From the NCBI GenBank assembly GCA_002482505.1, contig DLGD01000038.1, forward strand, positions 82,876-146,875: 64,000 bases of DNA, given 5' to 3'. Both the position numbers and the translations under genes were made by a program. Shown piece by piece: positions 24,641 to 34,001 of the stretch. The number at the start of each line of letters is the position of its first letter. Positions within the stretch are counted from its first letter, which is position 1. The notes beneath the pieces were generated by a model. That model did no database searches, was not told the DNA's origin, and saw only the letters and a list, made by a program, of their open reading frames with translations. This stretch comes from Christensenella sp. UBA7703 (GTDB taxonomy: Bacteria; Bacillota; Clostridia; Christensenellales; CAG-138).

Positions 24641-24959
24641 GTTTACGTTGGAACAAGTCAGCAGCAAGTCATCCGAATCCTTCTCCGGTAAGCGTATGCG
24701 TTTTCACTGAAAGCCGCTTTCTTTTTGTGCTTTTTGTAAATAGATAGCATATTTTTGCTGCACAGGACATTCTTGGTGTGCTATTTGCACGCTCTTGCAA
24801 TATTTTACTATTGCTAAACAATCATGTAAAAAATAAGCCAATTTTGAGCAGGATTTATCGGATATGTCCTGTTTTAGATTGCAAATCGATGTGATAGCTT
24901 GTAGATACAGCCAAGAGGCACATCAAACACATCACATCTTAAGGAGGAGAATTCTACAC
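24641..24959 (+). promoter_or_regulatory. Promoter region of the sugar transporter operon
   Basis: 319 bases of AT-rich sequence without a gene. It must hold the promoter and probable YesN-binding sites. A weak candidate is TTGCAA near 24877 with TAGATA 17 bases on. The strong ribosome site AAGGAGG at 24941-24947 precedes the binding-protein gene. I cannot define the operators by eye. Confidence 0.4.
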
Positions 24960-26015
24960 ATGAAGAAGATCATCACCGTACTCCTAGTCGTGGCACTGCT
25001 GTTCTCAATGGCAGCTTGCGCAGGCACGGGCGCCAAGAACGACAAGTTCGTCGGTATCTCGATGCCCACCCAGGATCTGCAGCGTTGGAACCAGGACGGC
25101 GCGAACATGAAAGAAAAGTTCGAAGCGGCCGGTTTCAAAGTCGATCTGCAATATGCCAACAACGAAGTGGCAACCCAGGTCAGCCAGATTGAAAACATGA
25201 TCTCCGCGGGCGTGAAGGTTCTCGTCATCGCCGCCATCGACGGCAAGACACTGACCTCCGTTCTCGCATCGGCCAAAACCGCTGGCATTTACGTCATCGC
25301 GTATGACCGCCTGATCATGGACACCGACGCTGTGAGCTACTATTGCACGTTTGACAACTACATGGTCGGCACCATCCAGGGCCAGTACATCAAAGACCAG
25401 CTCAAGCTGGACGACGGCGGCAAGTACAACATCGAAATCACCGCGGGCGACCCGGCGGACAACAACGCTCTCTATTTCTATCAGGGCGCGATCGACGTTC
25501 TCCAGCCCTACATCGACAGCGGCGTTCTGACCGTTGTCTCCAAGCAGGTCAAGTTCGAAGAAGTCGCAACCCCCGCGTGGAGCACCGAAACCTCTCAGGC
25601 CCGTATGGAAGCGATCCTCGCGTCCTTCTATGCTGACGGCACCCAGCTGGATGCCTGCCTCTGCTCCAACGATTCCACCGCCAAGGGCGTGACGAATGCT
25701 CTGGCCAGCTCTTACACCGGCAAGTACCCGATCGTCACCGGTCAGGACTGCGACATCGTCAACACCAAGGACATCATCGCCGGCAAACAGGCCATGTCCA
25801 TCTTCAAAGACACCCGCACGCTCGCCGCACAGACCGTGACCATGGTCAGCGACCTGCTCGCAGGCAAGACGCCGGAAGTCAACGACACCAAGAGCTATGA
25901 TAATGGCACGGGCATCATCCCGACCTTCCTCTGCGCACCGGTGTTCGCGGACATCAACAACTACAAAGCGCTGCTGATCGATTCCGGTTACTACACCGCG
26001 GATCAACTCAAATAA
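24960..26015 (+). CDS. Multiple-sugar ABC transporter substrate-binding lipoprotein (ChvE-like)
   Basis: 351 residues. The signal peptide carries lipobox SMAAC (Cys20). The mature part is a ChvE/XylF-type sugar-binding protein (VGISMPTQDLQRWNQDG, VKVLVIAAIDGKTLTSVL, IYVIAYDRLIMDTDAV, in short segments), with the tryptophan and arginine/aspartate ligands typical of monosaccharide binding. Codons are more uniform than in the neighbours, which suggests high expression. A strong stem-loop follows the stop codon, then the ATPase and permease genes. This is the main binding protein of the uptake system. Confidence 0.9.
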   Translation: MKKIITVLLVVALLFSMAACAGTGAKNDKFVGISMPTQDLQRWNQDGANMKEKFEAAGFKVDLQYANNEVATQVSQIENMISAGVKVLVIAAIDGKTLTSVLASAKTAGIYVIAYDRLIMDTDAVSYYCTFDNYMVGTIQGQYIKDQLKLDDGGKYNIEITAGDPADNNALYFYQGAIDVLQPYIDSGVLTVVSKQVKFEEVATPAWSTETSQARMEAILASFYADGTQLDACLCSNDSTAKGVTNALASSYTGKYPIVTGQDCDIVNTKDIIAGKQAMSIFKDTRTLAAQTVTMVSDLLAGKTPEVNDTKSYDNGTGIIPTFLCAPVFADINNYKALLIDSGYYTADQLK

Positions 26016-26043
26016 GTTCAACCAACATTCCGGTTCCAACCGG

Positions 26044-26077
26044 TCGAAGGGCGGGCGGTCACCCGCCCGCCCTTCGA
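26044..26077 (+). promoter_or_regulatory. Intercistronic stem-loop after the binding-protein gene
   Basis: A perfect 15-bp stem (TCGAAGGGCGGGCGG and its inverse) with a 4-base loop and no T-run. Such GC-rich hairpins after a binding-protein gene commonly protect the upstream mRNA from 3' decay, so that binding protein is made in excess over the ATPase and permease. Confidence 0.75.
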
Positions 26078-26257
26078 AATTGCTCCCCCGCTTTTTATCC
26101 GGCTCGCCGCGATTTCAGTACGCCAAATCCAAAGGGTAGGAACGGCGCAGCGAAATCGTTACGAAACATCCCGATTCATTCGTTTATCATCCATGCCATC
26201 TTTTTTAAACAGATAATTCGATTGCAGAACCGAAACACGAGATCTTGGAGGAACACC

Positions 26258-27796
26258 ATGTCGGATCACATTCTCGAAATGAGACATATTACAAAAGAAT
26301 TCCCCGGTGTCAAGGCGCTGGACGATGTCAGCCTGGAGGTGCGCCGCGGTGAAATCCACGCACTGGTCGGCGAAAACGGCGCAGGAAAATCCACGTTGAT
26401 GAACGTGCTTTCCGGCATTTATCCCTTCGGCAGCTACAGTGGCGAGATCGTCTATGATGGCACTATTTGCCATTTTCAGAAGATTCGCGACAGCGAAAAC
26501 TGCGGCATCGGCATCATCCATCAGGAGCTGGCGCTGGTGCCGTATCTTTCCATTGCGGAGAATATGTTCCTCGGCAACGAACGCGGAAACGCGATGAACA
26601 TTGACTGGAACGAAACCTATGCAAAAGCGGATGAGCTACTCGCAATCGTCGGCTTGCAGGAATCGTCCCATACGCTGATCAAGGACATCGGCATCGGCAA
26701 GCAGCAGCTGGTGGAGATTGCAAAGGCACTCTCCAAAAACGTGAAGCTTCTGATTCTGGACGAACCGACCGCCTCGCTCAACGAAAGCGATTCGATGAAG
26801 CTACTAAACCTGCTCAAAGAGTTCAAGAAAAACGGCGTGACCTCGATCATCATCTCCCACAAGCTCAACGAGATCGCTTATGTGGCCGATCAGATTACGA
26901 TCATTCGCGACGGCGCGGTCATCGAAACCCTCGACATGGCCGAGCAAGTGGTCGACGAGGCACGCATCATCCGCGGTATGGTCGGGCGCGAGCTCACCAA
27001 CCGCTTCCCCAAGCGTGAACCACATGTGCAGGATGAAGTCGTGCTCGAAGTGGATCATTGGTCGGTACAGCACGCGTTGTATTCCGACCGTACGGTGGTG
27101 GACGATGTCTCCTTCAAGCTCAAGAAAGGCGAAGTCGTGGGCATCGCGGGCCTCATGGGCGCGGGCAGAACCGAGTTTGCCATGAGTATCTTCGGCAAAA
27201 GTTATGGCAACAACATCCGCGGCACGCTCAAGATCCACGGTAAAGAAGTCGTGTTGGCTAGCGAACGGGATGCCATCAAACACGGACTTGCCTATGTCAC
27301 AGAAGACCGCAAGGGCAACGGCTTGATCCTCTCCAACCCCATCCGCGTCAACACCACGCTGGCAAGACTCGATAAGGTCAGCCATCATCATGTGCTCGAC
27401 CTGGATCTCGAGTATAAAGTTGCGGGCACCATGAAAGAAAAGCTCGGTGTCAAGAGTACTTCGGTCGAGCAAACGGTCGGCAACCTCTCCGGCGGAAACC
27501 AACAGAAGGTTTTGCTCGCAAAGTGGATGTTTGCAGAGCCGGACATCATGATTCTTGACGAGCCAACGCGCGGCATCGATGTCGGCGCAAAATATGAAAT
27601 CTATTGCATCATCAACGACCTTGTCGCGGCGGGAAAGTCCGTTGTCATGATTTCGTCCGAGATGCCGGAAGTGCTAGGCATGTGCGACCGCATCTACGTG
27701 ATGAGCCAAGGCAGAATCGTCGGTGAAATGGACGCAAAGAGCGCAACGCAAGAGCGCATCATGTCCAGCATACTCAGCGTAAACAAAGGAGCATAA
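26258..27796 (+). CDS. gguA: Sugar ABC transporter ATP-binding protein (GguA/XylG-type)
   Basis: 512 residues with two ABC domains, as in monosaccharide importers. The first has Walker A GENGAGKST (about 38-46) and Walker B LLILDEPTASL. The second has a degenerate Walker A GLMGAGRTEF (about 300), signature LSGGNQQKV and LDEPTRGIDVG. It drives import of a pentose or other monosaccharide through the permease encoded four bases downstream. The start is ATG at 26258, after TTGGAGGAACACC; an upstream in-frame ATG lacks a ribosome site. Confidence 0.92.
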   Translation: MSDHILEMRHITKEFPGVKALDDVSLEVRRGEIHALVGENGAGKSTLMNVLSGIYPFGSYSGEIVYDGTICHFQKIRDSENCGIGIIHQELALVPYLSIAENMFLGNERGNAMNIDWNETYAKADELLAIVGLQESSHTLIKDIGIGKQQLVEIAKALSKNVKLLILDEPTASLNESDSMKLLNLLKEFKKNGVTSIIISHKLNEIAYVADQITIIRDGAVIETLDMAEQVVDEARIIRGMVGRELTNRFPKREPHVQDEVVLEVDHWSVQHALYSDRTVVDDVSFKLKKGEVVGIAGLMGAGRTEFAMSIFGKSYGNNIRGTLKIHGKEVVLASERDAIKHGLAYVTEDRKGNGLILSNPIRVNTTLARLDKVSHHHVLDLDLEYKVAGTMKEKLGVKSTSVEQTVGNLSGGNQQKVLLAKWMFAEPDIMILDEPTRGIDVGAKYEIYCIINDLVAAGKSVVMISSEMPEVLGMCDRIYVMSQGRIVGEMDAKSATQERIMSSILSVNKGA

Positions 27797-27799
27797 GTC

Positions 27800-28993
27800 A
27801 TGAGCAGCAAGAACGCAGCCCTCTGGGAAAAAACAAAAGTATTTCTTCTGAAAAACACGATGGTCATCGCCCTCGTGCTGGTCTATCTGTTTTTCGTCAT
27901 CCGCTCGGAAGGACGCATGTTCCTCCCGCAGAACATCAATAACCTGATCATGCAGAACTCCTACGTGGTCATCCTCGCTGTTGGTATGCTGCTTTGCATC
28001 CTTACCGGCGGCAACATCGACCTTTCGGTCGGTGCAACGGTCTGCCTCGTCGGCGCAATTGCGGGTGTATTGATGGTCAACCTCGGCTGGAATATCTATC
28101 TCGTCATGATCATCTGCCTGTTGTGCGGCGTAGCAATCGGTGCGTGGCAAGGGTTCTGGATTGCGTATGTGCGAATTCCTCCGTTCATCGTTACCCTGGC
28201 GGGCATGTTGCTCTTTCGCGGACTTGCGCAGGCAATCCTCGGTGGGCTCACGATCTCCGGCTTCTCGGAAAACTACCTCGCTATCTTCAATAACTATGTG
28301 AATATCCCCGCGCTTGACAGCGGGGTGGTCAAGTACTCCTGCATCATCTTCGGTATGATCTGCTGCGCAGTCTACATTGCCGCAACCATTTGGGGCAATC
28401 TCAGCAAAAAACGCAAAGGTTACGCGGCGGAGAAACCCGCTTCGCTTTATAGCAAAATCGTGCTTCTTTGCGGCATCGTGATGCTGCTGATGTACAAGCT
28501 TTCGCTCTATAAGGGCATCCCGTACATCCTGCTCTGGCTCATCGGCATCGTCGCGATCTACACCTACATCACGGCAAAAACCACGTTTGGCCGTCACTTT
28601 TATGCGCTCGGCGGAAACGAAAAAGCGACCAAGCTTTCCGGCATCAACACAAACCGCATCTACTTCTCGGCCTATGTCAATGTCTCTTTCCTCAGCGCGC
28701 TGGCAGCCCTCGTCGTTGCGGCACGTTTCACTTCCGCAAACCCGGCGGCCGGCACCAACTATGAGCTGGACGCCATCGGTTCCTGCTTCATCGGCGGTGC
28801 ATCCGCATATGGCGGCATCGGCAAGGTCAGCGGCGTTGTCGTCGGCGCGGTGCTCATGGGCGTTCTCAACCTTGGCATGAACATCATCGGCGTGGACTCC
28901 AACTTCCAGAAAGTTGTCAAGGGCCTCGTGCTTCTGGCAGCCGTTATCTTCGACGTGGTCAGCAAGCGCCGCGCGGTCAAGTCCCTCGCATAA
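27800..28993 (+). CDS. gguB: Sugar ABC transporter permease (GguB/XylH-type)
   Basis: 397 residues with about ten membrane helices of the branched-chain/ribose permease family. Family signatures are GGNIDLSVGATV (about 70-81), LAGMLLFRGL and ALGGNEKATKLSGIN (the EAA-like cytoplasmic loop). A hydrophilic insert (about 195-220, with KKRKGYAAEKPAS) is typical of the longer GguB/XylH permeases. It forms the channel for the ATPase encoded just upstream. The xylose isomerase gene follows after 62 bp, which points to xylose. Confidence 0.92.
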   Translation: MSSKNAALWEKTKVFLLKNTMVIALVLVYLFFVIRSEGRMFLPQNINNLIMQNSYVVILAVGMLLCILTGGNIDLSVGATVCLVGAIAGVLMVNLGWNIYLVMIICLLCGVAIGAWQGFWIAYVRIPPFIVTLAGMLLFRGLAQAILGGLTISGFSENYLAIFNNYVNIPALDSGVVKYSCIIFGMICCAVYIAATIWGNLSKKRKGYAAEKPASLYSKIVLLCGIVMLLMYKLSLYKGIPYILLWLIGIVAIYTYITAKTTFGRHFYALGGNEKATKLSGINTNRIYFSAYVNVSFLSALAALVVAARFTSANPAAGTNYELDAIGSCFIGGASAYGGIGKVSGVVVGAVLMGVLNLGMNIIGVDSNFQKVVKGLVLLAAVIFDVVSKRRAVKSLA

Positions 28994-29055
28994 TCGTTTC
29001 ACGATCCATAGAATCTCAATCCCTCACAGGCTATCTACCAAAGGAGTAACGCACT

Positions 29056-30372
29056 ATGGCATATTTTGATCAAATCGGCACCATCGCATACGAAGGTCCG
29101 AAGAGCAAGAACCCTTTTTCGTTTAAGTATTATAATCCGAATGAGATCATCGCCGGCAAGCCGATGAAGCATCATCTGCGCTTTGCGATGAGTTGGTGGC
29201 ATACGTTTACCTATCGCGGCAACGATCCATTCGGTGGCCCCACCATCTATCGCCCGTGGGACGAAACGGCGGATGACATTCTCCGAGCCAAGGCGCGCGT
29301 TCACGCGGCGTTTGAGTTCATGGAAAAAGCACAGATCGAGTATTTCTGTTTCCATGATGCAGACATCGCACCGCGCAGGGGAAACCTTCTTGAAACCAAC
29401 CGTGTGCTGGATGAAGTCGTCGCGGTGATTCTGCAGGAGATGGCGCGTACGGGCATCAAGTGCCTCTGGGGTACTTCCAATTGCTTTGGCGACGATAAAT
29501 TTGTCCACGGCGCCTCCACCTCGCCCAACGCCAGCGTGTTTGCCTATGCTGCCGCGCAGATCAAAAAGGCAATTGAAATCACCCAGATCCTTGGCGGCGA
29601 AAACTACGTCTTCTGGGGCGGACGCGAGGGATATGAAACCCTCCTGAATACCGACACATCGCTGGAACTGGACAACTTCGCAAGGCTTCTTCAGATGGCG
29701 GTCGATTACGCAAAGAAGATCGGCTTTACGGGTCAGTTCCTCATCGAGCCCAAGCCGAAAGAGCCAACCAAGCATCAATACGACTTTGATACGCAGACGG
29801 TTCTTTCGTTCCTGCGCAAATATAATCTGGAATCATACTTCAAGATGAACATCGAGGCAAACCACGCAACCCTCGCCGCCCATACCTTCCAGCACGAGCT
29901 GAACATGGCGCGCATCAATGGCGTGTTCGGCAGTGTGGACGCAAACACGGGCGATCCGATGCTCGGCTGGGATACGGATCAATTCCCGACCAGCGTCTAC
30001 GACACGACGCTTGCGATGTATGAGGTGCTTCAAGCGGGTGGCTTCACAACTGGCGGGTTGAACTTCGACGCAAAGGTGCGACGCGGTTCCTTCCAGGAGG
30101 ACGACCTCTTCCTCTCCTACATTGCGGGTATGGACACGTATGCAAAAGGGCTCCGCGTCGCCAGCAAGCTCGTGGACGACGGCGTATTTGAACAGTTTAT
30201 CGCAAAACGCTATGAAAGCTATACCGAGGGCATCGGCAAAGACATCGTCGGCGGACGCGTAGGCTTCTCCGAATTGGAGGCATATGCCCTCATCCACGGG
30301 GTCACGCCAAACACCTCCGGACGTCAGGAGTATCTGGAAACCGTGCTGAATCAATATATTCTGGAAGGCTGA
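29056..30372 (+). CDS. xylA: Xylose isomerase
   Basis: 438 residues, normal for the class II enzyme. It converts D-xylose to D-xylulose using two divalent metals. Catalytic His100 and Asp103 are in YFCFHDADIAPRRG, the metal ligand region is FLIEPKPKEPTKHQYD, and IEANHATLAAHTFQHEL, in part, carries further ligands. The start follows AAAGGAG. It is last in the chvE-gguA-gguB-xylA operon. A xylulokinase is not adjacent. The FGGY kinase at 6270-7799 is a candidate, though its own neighbours suggest another role. Confidence 0.97.
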   Translation: MAYFDQIGTIAYEGPKSKNPFSFKYYNPNEIIAGKPMKHHLRFAMSWWHTFTYRGNDPFGGPTIYRPWDETADDILRAKARVHAAFEFMEKAQIEYFCFHDADIAPRRGNLLETNRVLDEVVAVILQEMARTGIKCLWGTSNCFGDDKFVHGASTSPNASVFAYAAAQIKKAIEITQILGGENYVFWGGREGYETLLNTDTSLELDNFARLLQMAVDYAKKIGFTGQFLIEPKPKEPTKHQYDFDTQTVLSFLRKYNLESYFKMNIEANHATLAAHTFQHELNMARINGVFGSVDANTGDPMLGWDTDQFPTSVYDTTLAMYEVLQAGGFTTGGLNFDAKVRRGSFQEDDLFLSYIAGMDTYAKGLRVASKLVDDGVFEQFIAKRYESYTEGIGKDIVGGRVGFSELEAYALIHGVTPNTSGRQEYLETVLNQYILEG

Positions 30373-30384
30373 ACCTTCGTGTCA

Positions 30385-30425
30385 TCGGTGCAGCTGGCGA
30401 AACCCGGCTGCGCCGAGTGTTTTTT
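30385..30425 (+). terminator. Terminator of the xylose operon
   Basis: A 13-pair stem with G-T pairs (TCGGTGCAGCTGG against CCCGGCTGCGCCGA), loop CGAAA, then TGTTTTTTG. Confidence 0.82.
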
Positions 30426-30827
30426 GTCCTCTTCGCAAGCGCGCAACAAACAGCGCACTTCGCGGCTCGCCTGCCTGACGCAATTTGCGAACTGGGGCGA
30501 TTCTGCCGGGAAGTGTGCGTGCGGGGGAACCGGGCGCAGTATTCCTGATTGCTCCTGTCTGGTTCCTTCCGTTGTTCTGGAAATTACGCGCGCGCAAGCG
30601 GGGGAACGGCAGGCCGCGCGGCGGAACCCGTATTTGGGCAGTGCGGGCATGCAGCGAGGCAGGCGCAATCGTATTTCTTCTTTTCCTCTCTCCTCGAGTT
30701 GTCCCCGACGGTTTGGTGCGCTTTTTCCGAACGATGACTCGGTAAAAGGCAAACGACACGCGGGGACAATTCCATTTTTGATTAAAATCCTGAATTCACA
30801 ATTCAGGCAGTTTGCTTGACAGAGGGC
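30426..30827. other. GC-rich region without a recognisable gene
   Basis: About 400 bases. Open frames on both strands overlap one another, have atypical composition (Arg-, Ser- and Cys-rich) and lack ribosome sites, so I do not call a CDS. A palindrome CCTGAATT/AATTCAGG (30789-30807) lies about 20 bases before the ZIP gene promoter and could be an operator. It could also contain a structured RNA; none was recognised. Confidence 0.4.
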
Positions 30828-30856
30828 TTGACGTACAGGCAAAAAGCCGCTACGAT
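30828..30856 (+). promoter_or_regulatory. Sigma-A promoter of the ZIP transporter gene
   Basis: TTGACG (30828-30833), 17-base spacer, TACGAT (30851-30856). A second TTGACA lies 13 bases further upstream. Confidence 0.65.
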
Positions 30857-30926
30857 TTTGTCAACAGGACAGATGTGTTTTTCTCTGTACTGTTTCGAAA
30901 TGAATCCGCAAGAAAGGCATGATCAT

Positions 30927-31724
30927 ATGGGACAGGCGCTTCTTTATGCATCCGCCGGCACCGGCTTTACGTTTTTGATGACGACGCTGGGCGCCGCGAT
31001 GGTTTTCTTCTTCCGCAAGCAGATGAGCGGAAAAATTCAGAAGATTTTTCTTGGCTTTGCAGCCGGGGTCATGATTGCGGCCTCCGTTTGGAGTCTTCTA
31101 ATCCCCGCGATTGACGAGGCACAGGCGGCGGGTCAGATCGGTTGGATTCCGGCGGCAGGCGGGTTTCTGATCGGCATCGGTTTTCTCATGTTGCTGGATT
31201 ATCTAATCCCCCATCTTCACATCGGTTCGAAGGACGCAGAGGGGCCAACCACCAAGATGAAGCGCACGTCGCTGCTCGTGATGGCGGTCACGCTGCATAA
31301 CATCCCGGAAGGTATGGCGGTCGGCCTCGCGTTCGCCCTCGCGGCGCAACACGGCGCAAGCTCCCCCGTGGCGTTTGCCTCGGCAATCGCGCTCGCGCTT
31401 GGCATCGGCATTCAAAACTTCCCCGAAGGCGCGGCGATCTCGCTTCCGCTGCGGCAGGAAGGCATGAGCGTAAACAAGTCCTTTGTCAGCGGCATGCTCA
31501 GCGGCATCGTGGAGCCGATTTTCGGCATCCTCACCGTGCTTGTCTCCGCTCTGATTGCGCCATTCATGCCCTGGATGCTTTCGTTTGCGGCGGGCGCTAT
31601 GATGTATGTGGTCGTGGAGGAACTCATCCCGGAGGCGCACTTGGGCGAGCACAGCAACATCGGCACGCTCGGTGTAATGGGCGGGTTTCTGGTTATGATG
31701 ATTCTTGACGTCGCGTTGGGCTAA
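30927..31724 (+). CDS. ZIP-family divalent metal transporter
   Basis: 265 residues with eight membrane helices. It imports zinc or a related divalent cation. The diagnostic metal-site motifs are HNIPEGMAVGLAFA (helix 4) and QNFPEGAAISLPL (helix 5), and VEELIPEAHLGEH is in the last third. A short histidine-containing loop (LIPHLHIGSKDAEG) separates helices 3 and 4. The start at 30927 is chosen because AGAAAGG lies nine bases upstream. An earlier in-frame ATG at 30900 lacks one. A terminator follows. Confidence 0.92.
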   Translation: MGQALLYASAGTGFTFLMTTLGAAMVFFFRKQMSGKIQKIFLGFAAGVMIAASVWSLLIPAIDEAQAAGQIGWIPAAGGFLIGIGFLMLLDYLIPHLHIGSKDAEGPTTKMKRTSLLVMAVTLHNIPEGMAVGLAFALAAQHGASSPVAFASAIALALGIGIQNFPEGAAISLPLRQEGMSVNKSFVSGMLSGIVEPIFGILTVLVSALIAPFMPWMLSFAAGAMMYVVVEELIPEAHLGEHSNIGTLGVMGGFLVMMILDVALG

Positions 31725-31766
31725 AAAATCGCAACACACTACGCAAATAATTCTTCGCAAACACAA

Positions 31767-31795
31767 AGAGGTTCCGTTGCCGGAACCTCTTTTTT
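31767..31795. terminator. Bidirectional-type terminator between ZIP and psuG genes
   Basis: Stem AGAGGTTCCG/CGGAACCTCT with loop TTGC and a T-run on the plus strand. Confidence 0.85.
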
Positions 31796-31817
31796 GATTG
31801 ATCGATCGGTTGATTTG

Positions 31818-32738
31818 TTACGAGAGCTTGCAAAGTTCCTTCGAAATCTTTGCCGCAACACGAGCATTGTTATAGGCGAGCTGCACATTGGAAGCAAAGG
31901 AAACGCCTTTGGTAATCTCCTTAATCTTCGCAAGCAGGAACGGCGTAATCTCTTTGCCGCGCACGCCTTTTTCGTCTGCTTCGGCAAGCGCTTTGTTGAT
32001 CACCTGCTCCATCTCGTCAAAGTCCAGTGCATATTCTTCCGGAATCGGGTTGCCGATCAGCACGCCGCCTTCCAGCTTGAGGTCCCATTTGGTCTTGATG
32101 ATCGCTGCGATTTCCGCCTCATCTTTTGCGGCATAGTCCACGCCGTAGCCGCTCTTGCGGCAGTAGAACGCGGGGAAATCGGCCGTTTTGTTGCCAAGCA
32201 CCGGCACACCCATGGTCTCGAGGTATTCGAGCGTACGCCCGATGTCGAGAATTTGCTTGGCTCCCGCACAGACCACCGCAACAGGGGTCTGCTTGAGCTC
32301 CTGCAGATCGGCGGAGACGTCCATCGTCACCTCGCCTCCGCGGTGCACGCCGCCGATTCCGCCGGTTGCAAACACCTTCACCCCCGCCATCGCGGCGCAA
32401 ATCATCGTGGTTGCAACGGTGGTGGCACCGTTTTTCTTCATCGCGAGATACGTCGCCATGTCCCTGCGGCTGACCTTACCGACGTTTTCCGCACGGCACA
32501 TGGTCTCGAGTTCCGCGGGGCTCAGGCCGACCTTGATTCGCCCGTTGATCAGCGCCGTCGTCGCGGGAATTGCGCCTTCCGCTCGCACAACCTTTTCCAC
32601 CTCCGCCGCGAAGCCGACGTTCTCGGGGAACGGCATGCCATGGCTCAAAATCGTGCTCTCCAGCGCGACCACAGGTTTATTGTGATCCAGCGCCTCCTGA
32701 ATCTCCGGCAAAACATCCAAATAATCTTTCATCTGCAT
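31818..32738 (-). CDS. psuG: Pseudouridine-5'-phosphate glycosidase
   Basis: 306 residues, full length. It cleaves the C-C glycosidic bond of pseudouridine 5'-phosphate to give uracil and ribose 5-phosphate. Family motifs are VALESTILSHGMPFPEN (about 24-40), PATTALINGRIKVGL, GATTVATTMICAAMAGVKVFATGGIGGVH (in part; catalytic lysine and metal-site region) and GVLIGNPIPEE. It lies 30 bp downstream of a PfkB kinase gene, forming the usual psuK-psuG catabolic pair for salvage of modified RNA nucleosides. Confidence 0.96.
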   Translation of the reverse strand: MQMKDYLDVLPEIQEALDHNKPVVALESTILSHGMPFPENVGFAAEVEKVVRAEGAIPATTALINGRIKVGLSPAELETMCRAENVGKVSRRDMATYLAMKKNGATTVATTMICAAMAGVKVFATGGIGGVHRGGEVTMDVSADLQELKQTPVAVVCAGAKQILDIGRTLEYLETMGVPVLGNKTADFPAFYCRKSGYGVDYAAKDEAEIAAIIKTKWDLKLEGGVLIGNPIPEEYALDFDEMEQVINKALAEADEKGVRGKEITPFLLAKIKEITKGVSFASNVQLAYNNARVAAKISKELCKLS

Positions 32739-32768
32739 AAAATTCGCTCCTTTCGGGCACTTTTGCCC

Positions 32769-33716
32769 TTACAGTCGATACCGATTCCGGTTTTCCCGAA
32801 CGAGCGCGTCGCTCATATCCGGGTTGATCGTCGTCATACTTTGAATCGCGGTGATGCCGGAAGCCAGCGCATAATCCAGCATCTCCTCCACGGACAGCCT
32901 ATCCACCAACGCATGGGTCAAGCCCGCCATAAACGCGTCTCCTGCGCCGGTCGCGTTCACCATCTGTGAAACCGGCCTCAGCGCGCGAAAAACCCGGTTT
33001 CCCTCTGCATCCGCGTAATAACAGCCCTTGTCTCCGCGACTGACGGCGATGCGCTTTGTGCCGCGTTTGAGCAGCGCCTCGCAGGCGCGCTCAATCTCCG
33101 CCTCTGTTCCAGTTGGCAAGCCGGAGAGGATGCTCAGTTCCATCACGTTTGGCTTGATTGCGGCAAACTTTCCCGCAATCGGCTCCATCTGCCGCGCATA
33201 AGCGGTTGAAACGGGATCGATCAGAACAGGCGTGTCCCCCGCCGCCTCGGACACCAGATGGTCAAGCAGCGGCAGCGGCAGGCACGCGTCGCAGACGATT
33301 GCCTCCGCCTCACGCAGGAGCCACACGTTGTCGTCCAGATACGCATTGGGCAAATCTTCGATAATGCGCATATCCGACATACCAAGCAGCATATCCCCGC
33401 GTTCGTCGAGAATCGCGATATACGTAGAGGACACCGCGCCGTGCTTCACGCGCAGGTGCGACATGTCGATTCCGGCGGCTGTGCTGTCGCGCACGATCTT
33501 TTCGCCGTAAAGATCATCCCCAACGGCAGACAAGAGCGCTACGGGCACCCCCTGACGGGCGAGATTTTCGAGAATGTTGCGCGTGACCCCACCGACAGAA
33601 GAAGCCATATAGCTGGGATTGCTGTCGCGCATCACAATGGCTTTTCTGCTCTGACCGTGGACATCCACGTTGGCCGCGCCAACACCGATGACTCTGGGCC
33701 TTTTCTGCTCGCTCAT
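32769..33716 (-). CDS. psuK: PfkB-family kinase, probable pseudouridine kinase
   Basis: 315 residues of the ribokinase/PfkB family. N-terminal VIGVGAANVDVHG (about 9-21) and SVGGVTRNILENLARQG (about 41-57) are the substrate-side motifs. C-terminal NATGAGDAFMAGL holds the anion hole and catalytic Asp. It should phosphorylate pseudouridine to the substrate of psuG, encoded next. The assignment rests on the operon partner, since PfkB kinases are hard to separate by sequence. The start at 33716 follows GCGGGGGATTTGCGC; the upstream open frame has no family similarity. Confidence 0.85.
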   Translation of the reverse strand: MSEQKRPRVIGVGAANVDVHGQSRKAIVMRDSNPSYMASSVGGVTRNILENLARQGVPVALLSAVGDDLYGEKIVRDSTAAGIDMSHLRVKHGAVSSTYIAILDERGDMLLGMSDMRIIEDLPNAYLDDNVWLLREAEAIVCDACLPLPLLDHLVSEAAGDTPVLIDPVSTAYARQMEPIAGKFAAIKPNVMELSILSGLPTGTEAEIERACEALLKRGTKRIAVSRGDKGCYYADAEGNRVFRALRPVSQMVNATGAGDAFMAGLTHALVDRLSVEEMLDYALASGITAIQSMTTINPDMSDALVRENRNRYRL

Positions 33717-34001
33717 GCGCAAATCCCCCGCGTCTGTTTTGTGGCGATACCTGCATGTTTCCGGCGCAGGCAACCACGATCTATGCTTCTTATCACGTTC
33801 ATCAGTATACTCGCCTGCTTGCTTTTTTTCAAGCGCACAGGACTTTCGAACTTCCCGTCTCAACATCAGGATTCCGCCGAATATGTGCAGTATCCTCCCC
33901 CGCGCATGCGAAGCGGTTGCGTTTTTTGCCGTGCTCGTTTAGAATAGATCCAATTGTGCCGCAAAATACGATACGCGGCAAGGATTCATTTGGGAGGCTA
34001 C

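Noticed and set aside
30351..30842. Overlapping frames on both strands in the gap before the ZIP gene
   Set aside because: Arg/Ser/Cys-rich, no ribosome site, partly overlap the xylA terminator.
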